From NCBI GenBank assembly GCA_022508505.1, contig JAFLVC010000003.1:62001-126000 (forward strand): a DNA stretch of 64,000 nucleotides. Direction: 5' to 3'. The notes under the pieces were generated by a model. The model saw only the letters and a list, made by a program, of their open reading frames with translations. It was not told the origin of the DNA and did not search any database. The first letter of the stretch is position 1, and every line of letters starts with the position of its first letter. This DNA is from Clostridiales bacterium (GTDB lineage Bacteria > Bacillota > Clostridia > Christensenellales > Pumilibacteraceae). The translations under genes and the position numbers were made by a program. Below, piece by piece: positions 46,534 to 55,226 of the stretch.

Positions 46534-49179
46534 TTATTCCCAACGCGAGACGCGCTTGCGCCTGCCGTATGTCACTTCGTAGTTTTGGGTGATATACGCA
46601 CTTCTGCGGCAGGTCAAAATCAGCTTGCGCCCATCCGCAGTGCGCGTATAAACCGTTTCCATACGCCCCATTGAGCGCTTTAGGTACTTTGCAAGGCACT
46701 CTGCGTACTCGCTTTTTGTTCCGAGCACCTCGGGACAGGCGAGCGCGTGCCTATACTGCAAACCTCCTGTGCGCCCGCGCGGGATCAACAAATAGCGCGG
46801 ATTGTTGATGGGCGAGAGCAGTTCTTTTATTGCGCCGTGAAAGATATTCTGGTCGTGAACGGAAGCGTTTAGAAGCTCGGCTTGAATAAACAACCCGCAT
46901 TCGTCAGCTTCAACCTTAACCCGAGAGCCCTTGGAGACGATGTTAAGCTCTTGCATTGCATTCAATATACATTCCGCAAGAGTTCGGACCGAGCGGACGG
47001 AATTTAAGTGCGTCAATATTTTGGTAACCAACAGTCTGTACCACGAGACGGCGGAAAATGCACAGACAATCACGAGTAGGGCTGCGATGGGATACCGCTC
47101 AACCTGAGCGAGCGATGAGCTGACGAATGTCGCTATAAGCGCCCCAAGCCCGCCGCCGAAAATGGCGAAAAGCGCCGTTGCGAGGGCAAGATTGACAAAC
47201 AAAAACGGCGGCGTGCGATTTTGCTTTGGAATATCGCTCACTTCATTGAGCCGCGCGGAAGCGTTTACGCCGTTTCTCCACGCGTCGCGCAGCTTTTTGC
47301 CGTCGCGCGAACGCTCGATCATGGCGTCGTTTATGCGGACTATGCCTTTTTCGTCGTATGGCGGCTTCAAAACAGTAACTCGCGATATGCCGCTTTCTAT
47401 TTCTCCCGTGCCGTAGTTGGGCGCGACGAAGCAGTCGAATCGGCGGGCAACGGTATCGAAATCATATGAAAGCAGCTCGTTCTTGTTTTCTCTTGCAATG
47501 TTCGCAAGCTGTTCGCGAACGTCTTTAGAATAGAGGCGGGGGCGCTCGACAGTGACGAGGTGCCAGATGTTAGCCGTTTTGTCGGGCCGTGTTTTGTCCG
47601 TGCGAATCGCCCGTCCGCGCATTTGGTTTGAGAGCATGAAGCTTCCCACAAAGCTCGCCAAAATGAGCGAGTTTACGCACGGCGCGTCCCAGCCCTCGCC
47701 GAGCAGCGATTTCGTGCCCACCATGACGGTAATGACGCCTTTTTCGAAAAGGCTTCCGACGATGCGCACCTTTTCACGGTTGTCGGCGCGAAAGTCGTAA
47801 ACGGCATAACCTGTGTCGCCGAGCGGAGAAGCGTTAAAGTCGATATTGTCGGCGCGAAGGTAATCTTCGCAGCAATCGGGGAGAATGATAAGACTGCCCG
47901 AAAGCGCGCCTACGGGAACGCCCGTGCGGCGCGCCGCTTCGAATGCGCTCACTACGCTCACGCTGTCTGGAGCGGCGTCGGAGCCGATGAGCTCGAGGCT
48001 TTCTTTTTTGATATAATCGGTCAAAACGAGCAGTCGGAGGTCGTCATGTTTGTCTTGGTGCTCGCTCATTACGATTTTCTCGATGCTCTTCAGCTTGCCG
48101 ACAGAGGAAACGAGTTTTCTTTTGAGGTTTTCGTTAAGCGTCAAGGCGACCTCGCCGCGCTCGATTACGGAATGGCGCTTGAAGATTTCGGCGCACTCCT
48201 TGCGCTCGGCGTCTGTCAAGAGCGCGCCGTTCAATAGAAAATTAACGGCGGTTTCAAATCGTTCCGTCGCGGGCGGCGGAAGCTTGCTGCCTCCTGTCAG
48301 AGTGCGAATCAGCTTTTTGTCGAAGGAAATTCCGCACACTGCGCAAAACGAGAGAAGAGCGATTATCTCTTTCGTGTTCGTGTATAGAAAATCGTAGTCG
48401 TCGGTAAACTCGAGAAGGCGGTCGTACGCTTTTTGCACCAGCCCCGACGCCGTCAATTCCGCGATTGCGTCGAACGTTCTTTCGTGATATGCGTCGAAGG
48501 CGGCGGCTTCTTTGTCGGTGGGGTAATTGAAATACAGATAGTCTTGATGCGGACACAGCGTTCCTTGCTTTACAAGCTCGGGGACGAAAATTTCCTCGTC
48601 GATTTCGCCGCACACTCCGACATAGCGTTTCCACTCGTTCGGTTTGGAGTCGTAGGGCGGTGTGGCGGTCAGCGCAATGATTTTTATTTCGCCTTCCAGC
48701 GCAGATATAAAGCTTTCGAGAGCTTTCTGCCACTCGTTCTGCAGGTGGTGCGCTTCGTCCAAGCACACGGTCTTTACGCCGTACCGCTTCACTTCGGCTA
48801 TCAAATCGAGCGAGGCGTAGTCGAGCCCGTCCTCCGCGTCCTTCTTGCGCTTCATCGCGGCGTGCAATGCTTGATAAGTGATTGAAGTAATCGGCGCTAA
48901 GCGGTTTAGGTCGTAGGAAAAGTATTCTGTCGTATCATTACCGTCCAAAAAGCTTTCGGTAAAGCGCTCGCCCCATTGGTTGCGAATAGTTGTCGTGGGC
49001 GACAGAATGATGCAGGGCGCTTTAAGTCTACGGATAAGTTCCAAGCCGAGAACCGTCTTTCCGCTTCCCGGCGCGGCAACGATATGTATGCGCCCGTCCG
49101 ACAAATACTCGTCTGCGCCGTCGAGAATGTTTTGCTGATATGTTCGGAATTGCCCGTGAAAGTGAATGTTGTCGAACAT
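46534..49179 (-). CDS. SF2 DEAH-box helicase with two predicted membrane helices
   Basis: The 881-residue product has a superfamily-2 helicase core: Walker A AAPGSGKT (about 35-42), DEAH (141-144) in VCLDEAHHLQNEW, motif III LTATPP (170-175), and motif VI SNQMRGRAIR in the second RecA domain. The core resembles restriction-type and UvrB-like translocases. At about 660-685 and 697-715 two hydrophobic helices follow, so the helicase appears membrane-bound. A last domain of about 165 residues (NNPRYLLIPRGRTGG, RMETVYTRTADGRKLIL) is not recognised. It is monocistronic, with a perfect promoter whose start point coincides with the ATG, so the mRNA should be leaderless. A defence or DNA-uptake role is possible but unsupported by neighbours. 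Confidence 0.85.
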   Translation of the reverse strand: MFDNIHFHGQFRTYQQNILDGADEYLSDGRIHIVAAPGSGKTVLGLELIRRLKAPCIILSPTTTIRNQWGERFTESFLDGNDTTEYFSYDLNRLAPITSITYQALHAAMKRKKDAEDGLDYASLDLIAEVKRYGVKTVCLDEAHHLQNEWQKALESFISALEGEIKIIALTATPPYDSKPNEWKRYVGVCGEIDEEIFVPELVKQGTLCPHQDYLYFNYPTDKEAAAFDAYHERTFDAIAELTASGLVQKAYDRLLEFTDDYDFLYTNTKEIIALLSFCAVCGISFDKKLIRTLTGGSKLPPPATERFETAVNFLLNGALLTDAERKECAEIFKRHSVIERGEVALTLNENLKRKLVSSVGKLKSIEKIVMSEHQDKHDDLRLLVLTDYIKKESLELIGSDAAPDSVSVVSAFEAARRTGVPVGALSGSLIILPDCCEDYLRADNIDFNASPLGDTGYAVYDFRADNREKVRIVGSLFEKGVITVMVGTKSLLGEGWDAPCVNSLILASFVGSFMLSNQMRGRAIRTDKTRPDKTANIWHLVTVERPRLYSKDVREQLANIARENKNELLSYDFDTVARRFDCFVAPNYGTGEIESGISRVTVLKPPYDEKGIVRINDAMIERSRDGKKLRDAWRNGVNASARLNEVSDIPKQNRTPPFLFVNLALATALFAIFGGGLGALIATFVSSSLAQVERYPIAALLVIVCAFSAVSWYRLLVTKILTHLNSVRSVRTLAECILNAMQELNIVSKGSRVKVEADECGLFIQAELLNASVHDQNIFHGAIKELLSPINNPRYLLIPRGRTGGLQYRHALACPEVLGTKSEYAECLAKYLKRSMGRMETVYTRTADGRKLILTCRRSAYITQNYEVTYGRRKRVSRWE

Positions 49180-49185
49180 AGTAAC

Positions 49186-49214
49186 ATTATATCATCAATT
49201 AATTACGCTGTCAA
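49186..49214 (-). promoter_or_regulatory. Helicase promoter giving a leaderless mRNA
   Basis: On the minus strand, TTGACA (49209-49214) and TATAAT (49186-49191) have the ideal 17-base spacing. Only six bases separate the -10 box from the ATG (A at 49179). No Shine-Dalgarno is present. Confidence 0.85.
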
Positions 49215-49303
49215 TAAATGCTTTCAAAACTAAGCTGTGACGTACACATAACAACATCTTGTGTGTGCCGCCGCCCGAAAAACAACAGCATATTGCGGTT
49301 ACA

Positions 49304-49332
49304 AAAATTCCATAAAATTCCACAAAAATTCC
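49304..49332. repeat. Three helically phased AAAATTCC repeats
   Basis: AAAATTCC occurs at 49304, 49314 and 49325, spaced 10 and 11 bases, just upstream of the candidate promoter of the Spo0A-like gene. It may be an activator site or curved DNA. The gap 49180-49430 otherwise holds only the two promoters. Confidence 0.5.
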
Positions 49333-49345
49333 CGCAAGAAATATG

Positions 49346-49374
49346 TTGACAAATGGCGAATTTTGAGGTTCAAT
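49346..49374 (+). promoter_or_regulatory. Candidate promoter of the Spo0A-C-like gene, overlapping a near-consensus 0A box
   Basis: TTGACA (49346-49351) and TTCAAT (49369-49374) are 17 bases apart. The -35 box lies inside GTTGACAAA (49345-49353), which matches 8 of 9 positions of the reverse Spo0A box TTYGACAAA. Confidence 0.45.
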
Positions 49375-49430
49375 GGAAGTACTCTTCTAAAAAACATAGG
49401 GCTTTTGCCTTTGGAGAGAAAGGGGGTTGC

Positions 49431-49760
49431 ATGAAACGCCGTGATTACTTAGTGCATATTTTAGTGAGGTCGGGCTTTCGTACTTCGCTCAAAGGCTTCG
49501 ACCAGTTTTGTAAATGTGTAGAGCTGTATTCCGACGACAGATCGTCGACTATGTCGGATATCTATTCCAAGGTGTCTGTAGATTTTCGTTGCAGCAAGAG
49601 CTCGGTCGAAAAGAATCTCCGCAGACTGTTCGTCGGCGCAAACGCGGGAAAGGTGATAGGCGACCTGTTCGGCACCGAGTTCGCCGACGCGAGCGTAAAG
49701 GAAGTCGTCGCGCTGTTTTGCAATTACGTAGAGCTCAATAGAGAGTATTACGCAAACTAA
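49431..49760 (+). CDS. Stand-alone Spo0A C-terminal-type DNA-binding protein
   Basis: The 109-residue product aligns over its length with the DNA-binding domain of the sporulation regulator Spo0A. SGFRTSLKGFDQF corresponds to the helix of the GVPAHIKGY type, DIYSKVSVDFRCSKSSVEKN to the recognition region (family: IAKKYNTTASRVER), and GDLFGTEF to the conserved LFG end. No receiver domain is encoded, so it cannot be phosphorylated like Spo0A. The ATG at 49431, with AAAGGGGG before it, is preferred over an in-frame ATG at 49353 that lies inside the promoter. It may bind 0A boxes constitutively or compete with Spo0A. Confidence 0.8.
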   Translation: MKRRDYLVHILVRSGFRTSLKGFDQFCKCVELYSDDRSSTMSDIYSKVSVDFRCSKSSVEKNLRRLFVGANAGKVIGDLFGTEFADASVKEVVALFCNYVELNREYYAN

Positions 49761-49804
49761 AACGACGCCATAACGGCGCCGCTTCGTAGTCGAATCGGAC
49801 TTGA

Positions 49805-51178
49805 TTATATGCTTTCGAGCTTTGACAGGAGCGTCGATATTTGGCGCTTGACTTCTTGGGGCGCACAACCGCCCTTGACAGTTCGCCGCGACACTGCGCT
49901 CTCTGCGGTGACGGCGGTGTGTATGTCCTGTTCAAACAGCGGTGAGAAAGATTTATACTCGTCGAGCGACAGCGTTTGCAAGTTTTTGCCGTTTGCTATA
50001 CAGCTTTTAACGATATTTCCCGTTATTTCGTGCGCCGTGCGGAATGGTACGCCGCGTGCGGCGAGATAGTCTGCGATTTCGGTCGCGCACGAAAAGCCGC
50101 CGACAGACGCGCGCTTCATGGCGTCGCGGTCGAACTCGAGCTTTTCGAGCATGGCGGTAAACACCGTCAGCGCAAGTCGAACCGTTTTGTCGGCGTCGAA
50201 CAGCGGTTCTTTATCCTCTTGCATGTCCTTGTTGTAGGCGAGAGGGAGCCCTTTAATCACGGTCAACATGGCGATTAGCTCGCCGAACACGCGCCCCGAT
50301 TTTCCGCGCAGCAGCTCGGACACGTCGGGGTTTTTCTTTTGCGGCATGATGGACGAGCCTGTCGAAAACTCGTCGGGAAGCTTGATAAACCCGAATTCCT
50401 CGCCCGACCAATAAATAAACTCCTCGTTTATGCGCGACAGGTGCGTCATGACGAGCGCCGCCGCCGAGAGGTATTCCACCGCAAAGTCGCGGTCGGAAAC
50501 GCCGTCGAGCGAGTTGTCGCATACGCCGTCAAAGCCGAGAAGCTTTGCGGTGTACTCCCTGTCGATGGGGAAGGTTGTCGACGCGCACGCGCCGCTCCCG
50601 AGCGGCAAAATATTAACGCGCTTGCGGCAGTCGATAAGCCTTTCCGCGTCGCGCAAAAACATATTTGCGTACGCCGAAAAGTAGTGCGCGAGCGTCGTCG
50701 GCTGCGCCTTTTGCATATGCGTATACGCCGGCATATAGGTATCGAGCTCGCTTTCGGCGCGGCGGCAAAGAGCCGTCACGAGCGCTTTCAACAGCTTTAC
50801 CGTTTCGTCTATGCCGTCCCGAAGGTACAGCCTTATGTCGGTCGCCACTTGGTCGTTGCGGCTTCTTGCGGTGTGCAGCTTTTTGCCGACGTCGCCTATG
50901 CGCGACACGAGCGCGTTTTCAACAAAGGAGTGAATGTCCTCAGCTCCGTCTATATTGAGCTTGCCGCTCTCTACGTCGGAGAGAATGACCTCTAAGCCCT
51001 TTACTATTGCGTTTGCTTCCGAGGCGGTTATTATCTTGCACTTGCCGAGCATTTTGCAGTGCGCGACAGAGCCCGCGATGTCCTGACGGTACATCGCCTT
51101 GTCGAAGGGGAGAGAGTCGTTGAAAAGCTCCGCTATATCGTTAAGCTCGGCAGAAAACCTGCCCGACCACAGCTTCAT
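49805..51178 (-). CDS. argH: Argininosuccinate lyase
   Basis: Last step of arginine synthesis: splits argininosuccinate to arginine and fumarate. The 457-residue product has the fumarase/aspartase signature GSSIMPQKKNPDVSEL near residue 280, HTARSRNDQVATD near 107 and THMQKAQPTTLAHY near 157. The length is normal. It overlaps the end of argG by one base, showing translational coupling. Confidence 0.98.
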   Translation of the reverse strand: MKLWSGRFSAELNDIAELFNDSLPFDKAMYRQDIAGSVAHCKMLGKCKIITASEANAIVKGLEVILSDVESGKLNIDGAEDIHSFVENALVSRIGDVGKKLHTARSRNDQVATDIRLYLRDGIDETVKLLKALVTALCRRAESELDTYMPAYTHMQKAQPTTLAHYFSAYANMFLRDAERLIDCRKRVNILPLGSGACASTTFPIDREYTAKLLGFDGVCDNSLDGVSDRDFAVEYLSAAALVMTHLSRINEEFIYWSGEEFGFIKLPDEFSTGSSIMPQKKNPDVSELLRGKSGRVFGELIAMLTVIKGLPLAYNKDMQEDKEPLFDADKTVRLALTVFTAMLEKLEFDRDAMKRASVGGFSCATEIADYLAARGVPFRTAHEITGNIVKSCIANGKNLQTLSLDEYKSFSPLFEQDIHTAVTAESAVSRRTVKGGCAPQEVKRQISTLLSKLESI

Positions 51179-52398
51179 TATTTCTTGCCCTTTTTGTTCG
51201 CTTTTTCAAGCATCTTGGCGCGCACCTTGAGGGGCAGTCCGAACAGGTTGATAAAGCCCGCCGAATCCTTTTGGTCGTACACCTCGTCCGCGCCGAAGGT
51301 GGCGATTTCCTCGTCGTACAGGGAGTAGGGCGAGGTCATGCCCGCAGGGGTGATTTTGCCCTTGAAGAGCTTGACGCGCGTCGTGCCGGTAACGGTCTTT
51401 TGCGTGCTGTCGACAAAAGCGGAAAGCGCTTCGCGAATGGGGGTGTACCACTTGCCGTCGTAGACCAGCTCTGCGAACTTGATTGCGACGTGCTCTTTGA
51501 AGTGCGACGTGTCGCGGTCGAGCGTTATTTCCTCGAGGTTCTTGTGGCAGGCGTAGAGAATGGAGCCCGCGGGATTTTCGTAAACGCCGCGCGACTTCAT
51601 GCCGACGAGGCGGTTTTCTACGAGGTCGTCGACGCCCACGCCGTGGCGGGAGCCTATCTCGTTGAGCTTTTCGATGAGTGCGACGGGCGGGAGCTTTTCG
51701 CCGTTTACGGCAACAGGCTCGCCCTCAAACCAGTCAATCGAAACGTATTCGGGCTTGTCGGGGGTAGCGGGAATGGGCTTGCTGATGAGCAGCATTTCGT
51801 CCTTGGGCTCGTTGGCGGGATCTTCGAGATCGCTGCCCTCGTGGGAGAGGTGCCAAAGGTTTCTGTCCATCGAATAGTTGTGCTCTTTGGTGACGGGAAC
51901 GTCGAGGTCGTGCGCTTTTGCGTAGTCGATTTCCTCGTCGCGCGACTTGATGTCCCATATGCGCCAGGGCGCGATTATCTTCATGTCGGGCGCGAGCGCC
52001 TTAATAGTAAGCTCGAAGCGTACCTGGTCGTTGCCCTTACCCGTGCAGCCGTGGCAGATGGCGTCCGCCTTTTCGCGCTTTGCGATTTCAACCAAGCGCT
52101 TTGCTATGACGGGACGCGCAAACGACGTGCCGAGAAGGTACTTGCCCTCGTAGACCGCGCCCGCCTTGATGGTGGGGAAAATGCAGTCTTTGACAAACTC
52201 TTCCTTGAGGTCTTCTATGTACAGCTTGGAAGCGCCGCTCTTTTTTGCCTTTTCGTGGAGAGGTTCGAGCTCGTCGCCCTGGCCGACGTCGGCGGCGACC
52301 GCTATGACGTCGCAGTCGTAGTGCTCGTGCAGCCACGGAATGATTATCGTCGTGTCAAGTCCGCCCGAATAGGCGAGAACTATCTTCATCTTTGCCAT
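51178..52398 (-). CDS. argG: Argininosuccinate synthase
   Basis: Joins citrulline and aspartate with ATP to form argininosuccinate. The 406-residue product starts [19 protein letters not shown] with the ATP-pyrophosphatase SGGLDT loop. [13 protein letters not shown] and [14 protein letters not shown] are further hallmarks. TAGGAG precedes the ATG. It forms an argG-argH operon; carAB and argF are not in the window. Confidence 0.98.
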   Translation of the reverse strand: MAKMKIVLAYSGGLDTTIIIPWLHEHYDCDVIAVAADVGQGDELEPLHEKAKKSGASKLYIEDLKEEFVKDCIFPTIKAGAVYEGKYLLGTSFARPVIAKRLVEIAKREKADAICHGCTGKGNDQVRFELTIKALAPDMKIIAPWRIWDIKSRDEEIDYAKAHDLDVPVTKEHNYSMDRNLWHLSHEGSDLEDPANEPKDEMLLISKPIPATPDKPEYVSIDWFEGEPVAVNGEKLPPVALIEKLNEIGSRHGVGVDDLVENRLVGMKSRGVYENPAGSILYACHKNLEEITLDRDTSHFKEHVAIKFAELVYDGKWYTPIREALSAFVDSTQKTVTGTTRVKLFKGKITPAGMTSPYSLYDEEIATFGADEVYDQKDSAGFINLFGLPLKVRAKMLEKANKKGKK

Positions 52399-52430
52399 GT
52401 TTGTATGCTCCTATAATTATGATTGATTTT

Positions 52431-52459
52431 ATTTTACAATAATCACGCCGTTTTTGCAA
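52431..52459 (-). promoter_or_regulatory. argGH promoter
   Basis: On the minus strand, TTGCAA (52454-52459) and TAAAAT (52431-52436) have 17-base spacing. An AT-rich leader of about 25 bases follows; I could not assign a clear ArgR box in it. Confidence 0.55.
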
Positions 52460-52512
52460 ACGTTTTTTAACGCCGCGCGGCAAAATATTAAATGAAATAA
52501 CATCAAAAACAG

Positions 52513-52541
52513 TTTACAAACCCAAAATAACGTGGTACAAT
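52513..52541 (+). promoter_or_regulatory. rpsO promoter
   Basis: TTTACA (52513-52518) and TACAAT (52536-52541) with 17-base spacing. Transcription should start near 52548, leaving a leader of about 87 bases. Confidence 0.75.
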
Positions 52542-52547
52542 ACATTC

Positions 52548-52634
52548 GGGTAAAAACCCGTACCTCATCACTCAGTCGAGCGCTCTCCACGCCGAACTAA
52601 AGTATGAGGCGAATTCTTATCACGGAGGTTAAAC
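52548..52634 (+). ncRNA. Structured rpsO leader, probable S15 autoregulatory element
   Basis: The leader begins with a small hairpin, CGGGTAAAAACCCG (52547-52560). A long-range pair CCTCAT (52563-52568) / ATGAGG (52604-52609) encloses further pairing potential, and the GGAGG of rpsO follows. Ribosomal protein S15 commonly represses its own mRNA through such leaders. The class assignment is inference. Confidence 0.5.
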
Positions 52635-52898
52635 ATGGATAAGCAGGTAAAGGCGGAAATTATCGCCAAGTACGCGACGCACGAGGGAGACACGGGAAGT
52701 CCCGAGGTTCAGATAGCGCTTCTGACCTGGAGGATCAACCACCTCACCGAGCATCTCAAGACGCACGCCAAGGATCACCACAGCAGACGCGGACTTTTGC
52801 AGATGGTCGGCTCCCGCCGCAGTCAGCTCAATTACCTCAAGAGCATCGATATCGAAAGATACAGAAGCCTTGTCGCTAAGCTTGAGCTGCGTAAGTAA
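52635..52898 (+). CDS. rpsO: 30S ribosomal protein S15
   Basis: The 87-residue product binds the central domain of 16S rRNA early in 30S assembly. [20 protein letters not shown] and [20 protein letters not shown] are diagnostic, and the length is normal. A strong ACGGAGG site precedes the ATG. A terminator separates it from pnp, but the rpsO-pnp order is the standard one. Confidence 0.99.
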   Translation: MDKQVKAEIIAKYATHEGDTGSPEVQIALLTWRINHLTEHLKTHAKDHHSRRGLLQMVGSRRSQLNYLKSIDIERYRSLVAKLELRK

Positions 52899-52912
52899 AG
52901 CTTCGCTCACGG

Positions 52913-52939
52913 AAGGGGCGCGTTCTCGCACCCCTTTTT
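52913..52939 (+). terminator. rpsO terminator (possibly partial)
   Basis: GGGG-C-GCG pairs with CGC-A-CCCC around the loop TTCT, followed by TTTTT. Read-through into pnp is likely, as no separate pnp promoter is evident. Confidence 0.75.
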
Positions 52940-52943
52940 GTAT

Positions 52944-52979
52944 GTATAGACGCGCGCAAAAAGCGCGTTAAGCCTATAC
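52944..52979 (+). ncRNA. pnp leader hairpin
   Basis: GTATAGACGCGC (52944-52955) pairs with GCGCGT (52963-52968) and CTATAC (52974-52979), with a five-base bulge. In enteric bacteria a comparable double-stranded pnp leader is cut by RNase III and PNPase for autoregulation; the same role here is inference. Confidence 0.5.
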
Positions 52980-53028
52980 GGTTCGTTCGTCATAAAAAAG
53001 TGTAATTACATCAAGGAGATAATAAATA

Positions 53029-55122
53029 ATGGAATGCAGTGTTTTTGAAACCGAGATCGGCGGTCGCAAGGTGATTGTCGAAACAGGTAAGTACGCAGGA
53101 CAAGCCAACGGATCGTGCATAATACGTTGCGGCGATACGGTTGTCATGACCAACGTAACAATGGCGGCGGCGCCCCGCCCGGGAATGGACTATTTCCCGC
53201 TCGGCGTCGACTTCGAGGAAAAGCTGTACTCGATTGGCAAGATCCCCGGCAGCTTCAAGCGCCGCGAGGGTCGCGGCAGCGACAAGTCGATACTGACGTC
53301 GCGCCTTATAGATAGGCCCATTCGTCCGCTGTTTCCCAAGGGACTTTTTAACGACGTGTCCGTCGTGTGCACGGCGCTTTCGGTGGACACCAACATACCG
53401 CCCGAAGTGTTCGGCATGCTCGGAAGCTCGGTAGCGCTTTCCATATCGGACATACCGTTTAACGGCCCGACGGGCTCTGTCGTCGTCGGCTGTGTGGACG
53501 GCAAGTACGTAATCAACCCCGACAGCGAGCAGCGCGCGAAGAGCAGCATGCACGTTTACGTTTCGGGTACGGCGGACGCCATCATGATGGTCGAGGCGGG
53601 CGCAAACGAGGTCAGCGAGGAAGAGATGCTCGGCGGCATACTGTTTGCCCACGAGGAGATCAAAAAGCAGGTCAAATTCATCAACGACATCGTCAAAAAG
53701 GTGGGCAAGAAAAAGCTCGAGATGGAGCTTTACCACATCGGCGAGGACGTCGACGCGGCCGTCAGGAAGTACGCCGACAAGATGCTCGACAAGGCGCTCG
53801 ACACGTTTGATCGCGCAGAGCGTCAAGCCAATCAGGACGCCGTTCAGGCCGACGTCATGGAGCACTTCAAAGAGCAGTTCGAGGGCAGAGAGCGCGAGAT
53901 AGGCGACTCGCTCTACTACATGACCAAGGAGAAGGTGCGCGAAAAGATTTTGTCCAAGGGCATTCGTCCCGACGGCAGAAAGACCACCGACATCCGCGAC
54001 ATTTGGTGCGAGGTAGGCATTCTCCCGCGCACGCACGGCTCGGCTGTGTTTACACGCGGACAGTCGCAGGCACTTTCAATCTGCACGCTCGGCACCGCTT
54101 CCGACGCGCAAAAGCTTGACAACCTCGACGAAGAGGACAGCAAGCGCTATATGCACCAATACAACATGCCGCCGTACTCGACGGGCGAAGCGAAGCCGCT
54201 CCGCGCGCCCGGCAGGCGCGAGATAGGCCACGGCGCACTCGCAGAGCGCGCGCTCGAGCCCGTCATTCCGTCCGAGGAAGAATTCCCGTACACCATTCGT
54301 ATCGTGTCCGAGATACTCTCGTCCAACGGCTCGACCTCGCAGGCGAGCGTCTGCGGATCTACGCTGTCGCTCATGGACGCGGGCGTTCCCATCAAGGCGC
54401 CTGTCGCGGGCATAGCAATGGGCCTTATAAAGGACGACGAAAAGGGTAGGCTTGCCATTCTTTCCGACATTCAAGGTCTCGAGGACTTCCTCGGCGACAT
54501 GGACTTTAAGGTAGCGGGCACGGCAAACGGCATAACCGCTATCCAAATGGACATCAAGATCAAGGGCATCAACGAGCAAATCTTGAGGACGGCGCTCGCA
54601 CAGGCGCACGACGGCAGAATGCATATTCTCGGCAAGATGCTCGAGGTCATCGACAAGCCGCGTCCCGAGCTTTCCAAGTACGCGCCTAAGATCGTCATGA
54701 TCAACATCGACCCCGAAAAGATCGGCGACGTCATCGGTAAGCAGGGCAAGGTCATCAACAAAATAGTAGAGGACACCGGCGTCAAGATCGACATCGAAGA
54801 GGACGGCAAGGTCTTTATTGCGGGTATCGATCCCGAAATGATAGAAAAGGCGAAGGCGATCATTCTCGCAATCGTCAAAGAGCCCGAAATCGGCGACATC
54901 TTCATCGGCCCCGTAGTCACCGTCCGCGACGACCTCGGCGCGTTCGTCGAGATCACGCCCGGGCGCGACGGAATGGTACACATCGCAAAGCTCGGTAAGT
55001 TTGCCGGCAAGCGCGTGACCAAGGTCTCCGACGTATTGCAGGTGGGCGACACCGCCAAGGTCGAAGTGGTAAGCTTTACCAAGCAGGGCAAGATCGACTT
55101 AAAGCTCATTGAAAAGCTGTAA
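53029..55122 (+). CDS. pnp: Polyribonucleotide nucleotidyltransferase (PNPase)
   Basis: 3'-5' phosphorolytic exoribonuclease of mRNA turnover. The 697-residue product has two RNase PH domains (first about 10-220, second about 310-540, with RREIGHGALAERAL), a KH domain (about 550-610; IGDVIGKQGKVINKI), and an S1 domain (about 620-695; GAFVEITPGRDGMVHIAKL). AAGGAG precedes the ATG. The gene order rpsO-pnp-ylxY-mlpA matches Bacillus subtilis. Confidence 0.99.
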   Translation: MECSVFETEIGGRKVIVETGKYAGQANGSCIIRCGDTVVMTNVTMAAAPRPGMDYFPLGVDFEEKLYSIGKIPGSFKRREGRGSDKSILTSRLIDRPIRPLFPKGLFNDVSVVCTALSVDTNIPPEVFGMLGSSVALSISDIPFNGPTGSVVVGCVDGKYVINPDSEQRAKSSMHVYVSGTADAIMMVEAGANEVSEEEMLGGILFAHEEIKKQVKFINDIVKKVGKKKLEMELYHIGEDVDAAVRKYADKMLDKALDTFDRAERQANQDAVQADVMEHFKEQFEGREREIGDSLYYMTKEKVREKILSKGIRPDGRKTTDIRDIWCEVGILPRTHGSAVFTRGQSQALSICTLGTASDAQKLDNLDEEDSKRYMHQYNMPPYSTGEAKPLRAPGRREIGHGALAERALEPVIPSEEEFPYTIRIVSEILSSNGSTSQASVCGSTLSLMDAGVPIKAPVAGIAMGLIKDDEKGRLAILSDIQGLEDFLGDMDFKVAGTANGITAIQMDIKIKGINEQILRTALAQAHDGRMHILGKMLEVIDKPRPELSKYAPKIVMINIDPEKIGDVIGKQGKVINKIVEDTGVKIDIEEDGKVFIAGIDPEMIEKAKAIILAIVKEPEIGDIFIGPVVTVRDDLGAFVEITPGRDGMVHIAKLGKFAGKRVTKVSDVLQVGDTAKVEVVSFTKQGKIDLKLIEKL

Positions 55123-55163
55123 AAAAATTCGAATAAAAACGCCACGACTATAATATAAGTTTA

Positions 55164-55204
55164 AGAGGGGTTGAACTCCGAAACAACACGGGGTCAATCC
55201 CTCT
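55164..55204 (+). other. Long 5' hairpin before the ylxY-like gene
   Basis: AGAGGGGTTGAACTCCG (55164-55180) pairs with 55189-55204 over about 16 base pairs (one bulge, two wobbles, loop AAACAACA). A TATAAT at 55149-55154 would start a transcript near 55161, just before the hairpin, but no good -35 box is seen. It may stabilise the mRNA or mark the pnp 3' end. Confidence 0.5.
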
Positions 55205-55226
55205 CAACATATATGTCGGGGGCGCT

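Noticed and set aside
49353..49430. Upstream in-frame ATG for the Spo0A-like protein
   Set aside because: It lies inside the predicted promoter and lacks a ribosome site; the ATG at 49431 has AAAGGGGG before it.
49760..49805. Possible terminator between the Spo0A-like gene and argH
   Set aside because: Only weak GC-rich dyads without a T-run are visible.
55126..55154. Possible sporulation-sigma promoter before the ylxY-like gene
   Set aside because: TATAAT is present but no -35 sequence at a proper distance matches sigma-70, sigma-E, sigma-F or sigma-G consensus well enough.
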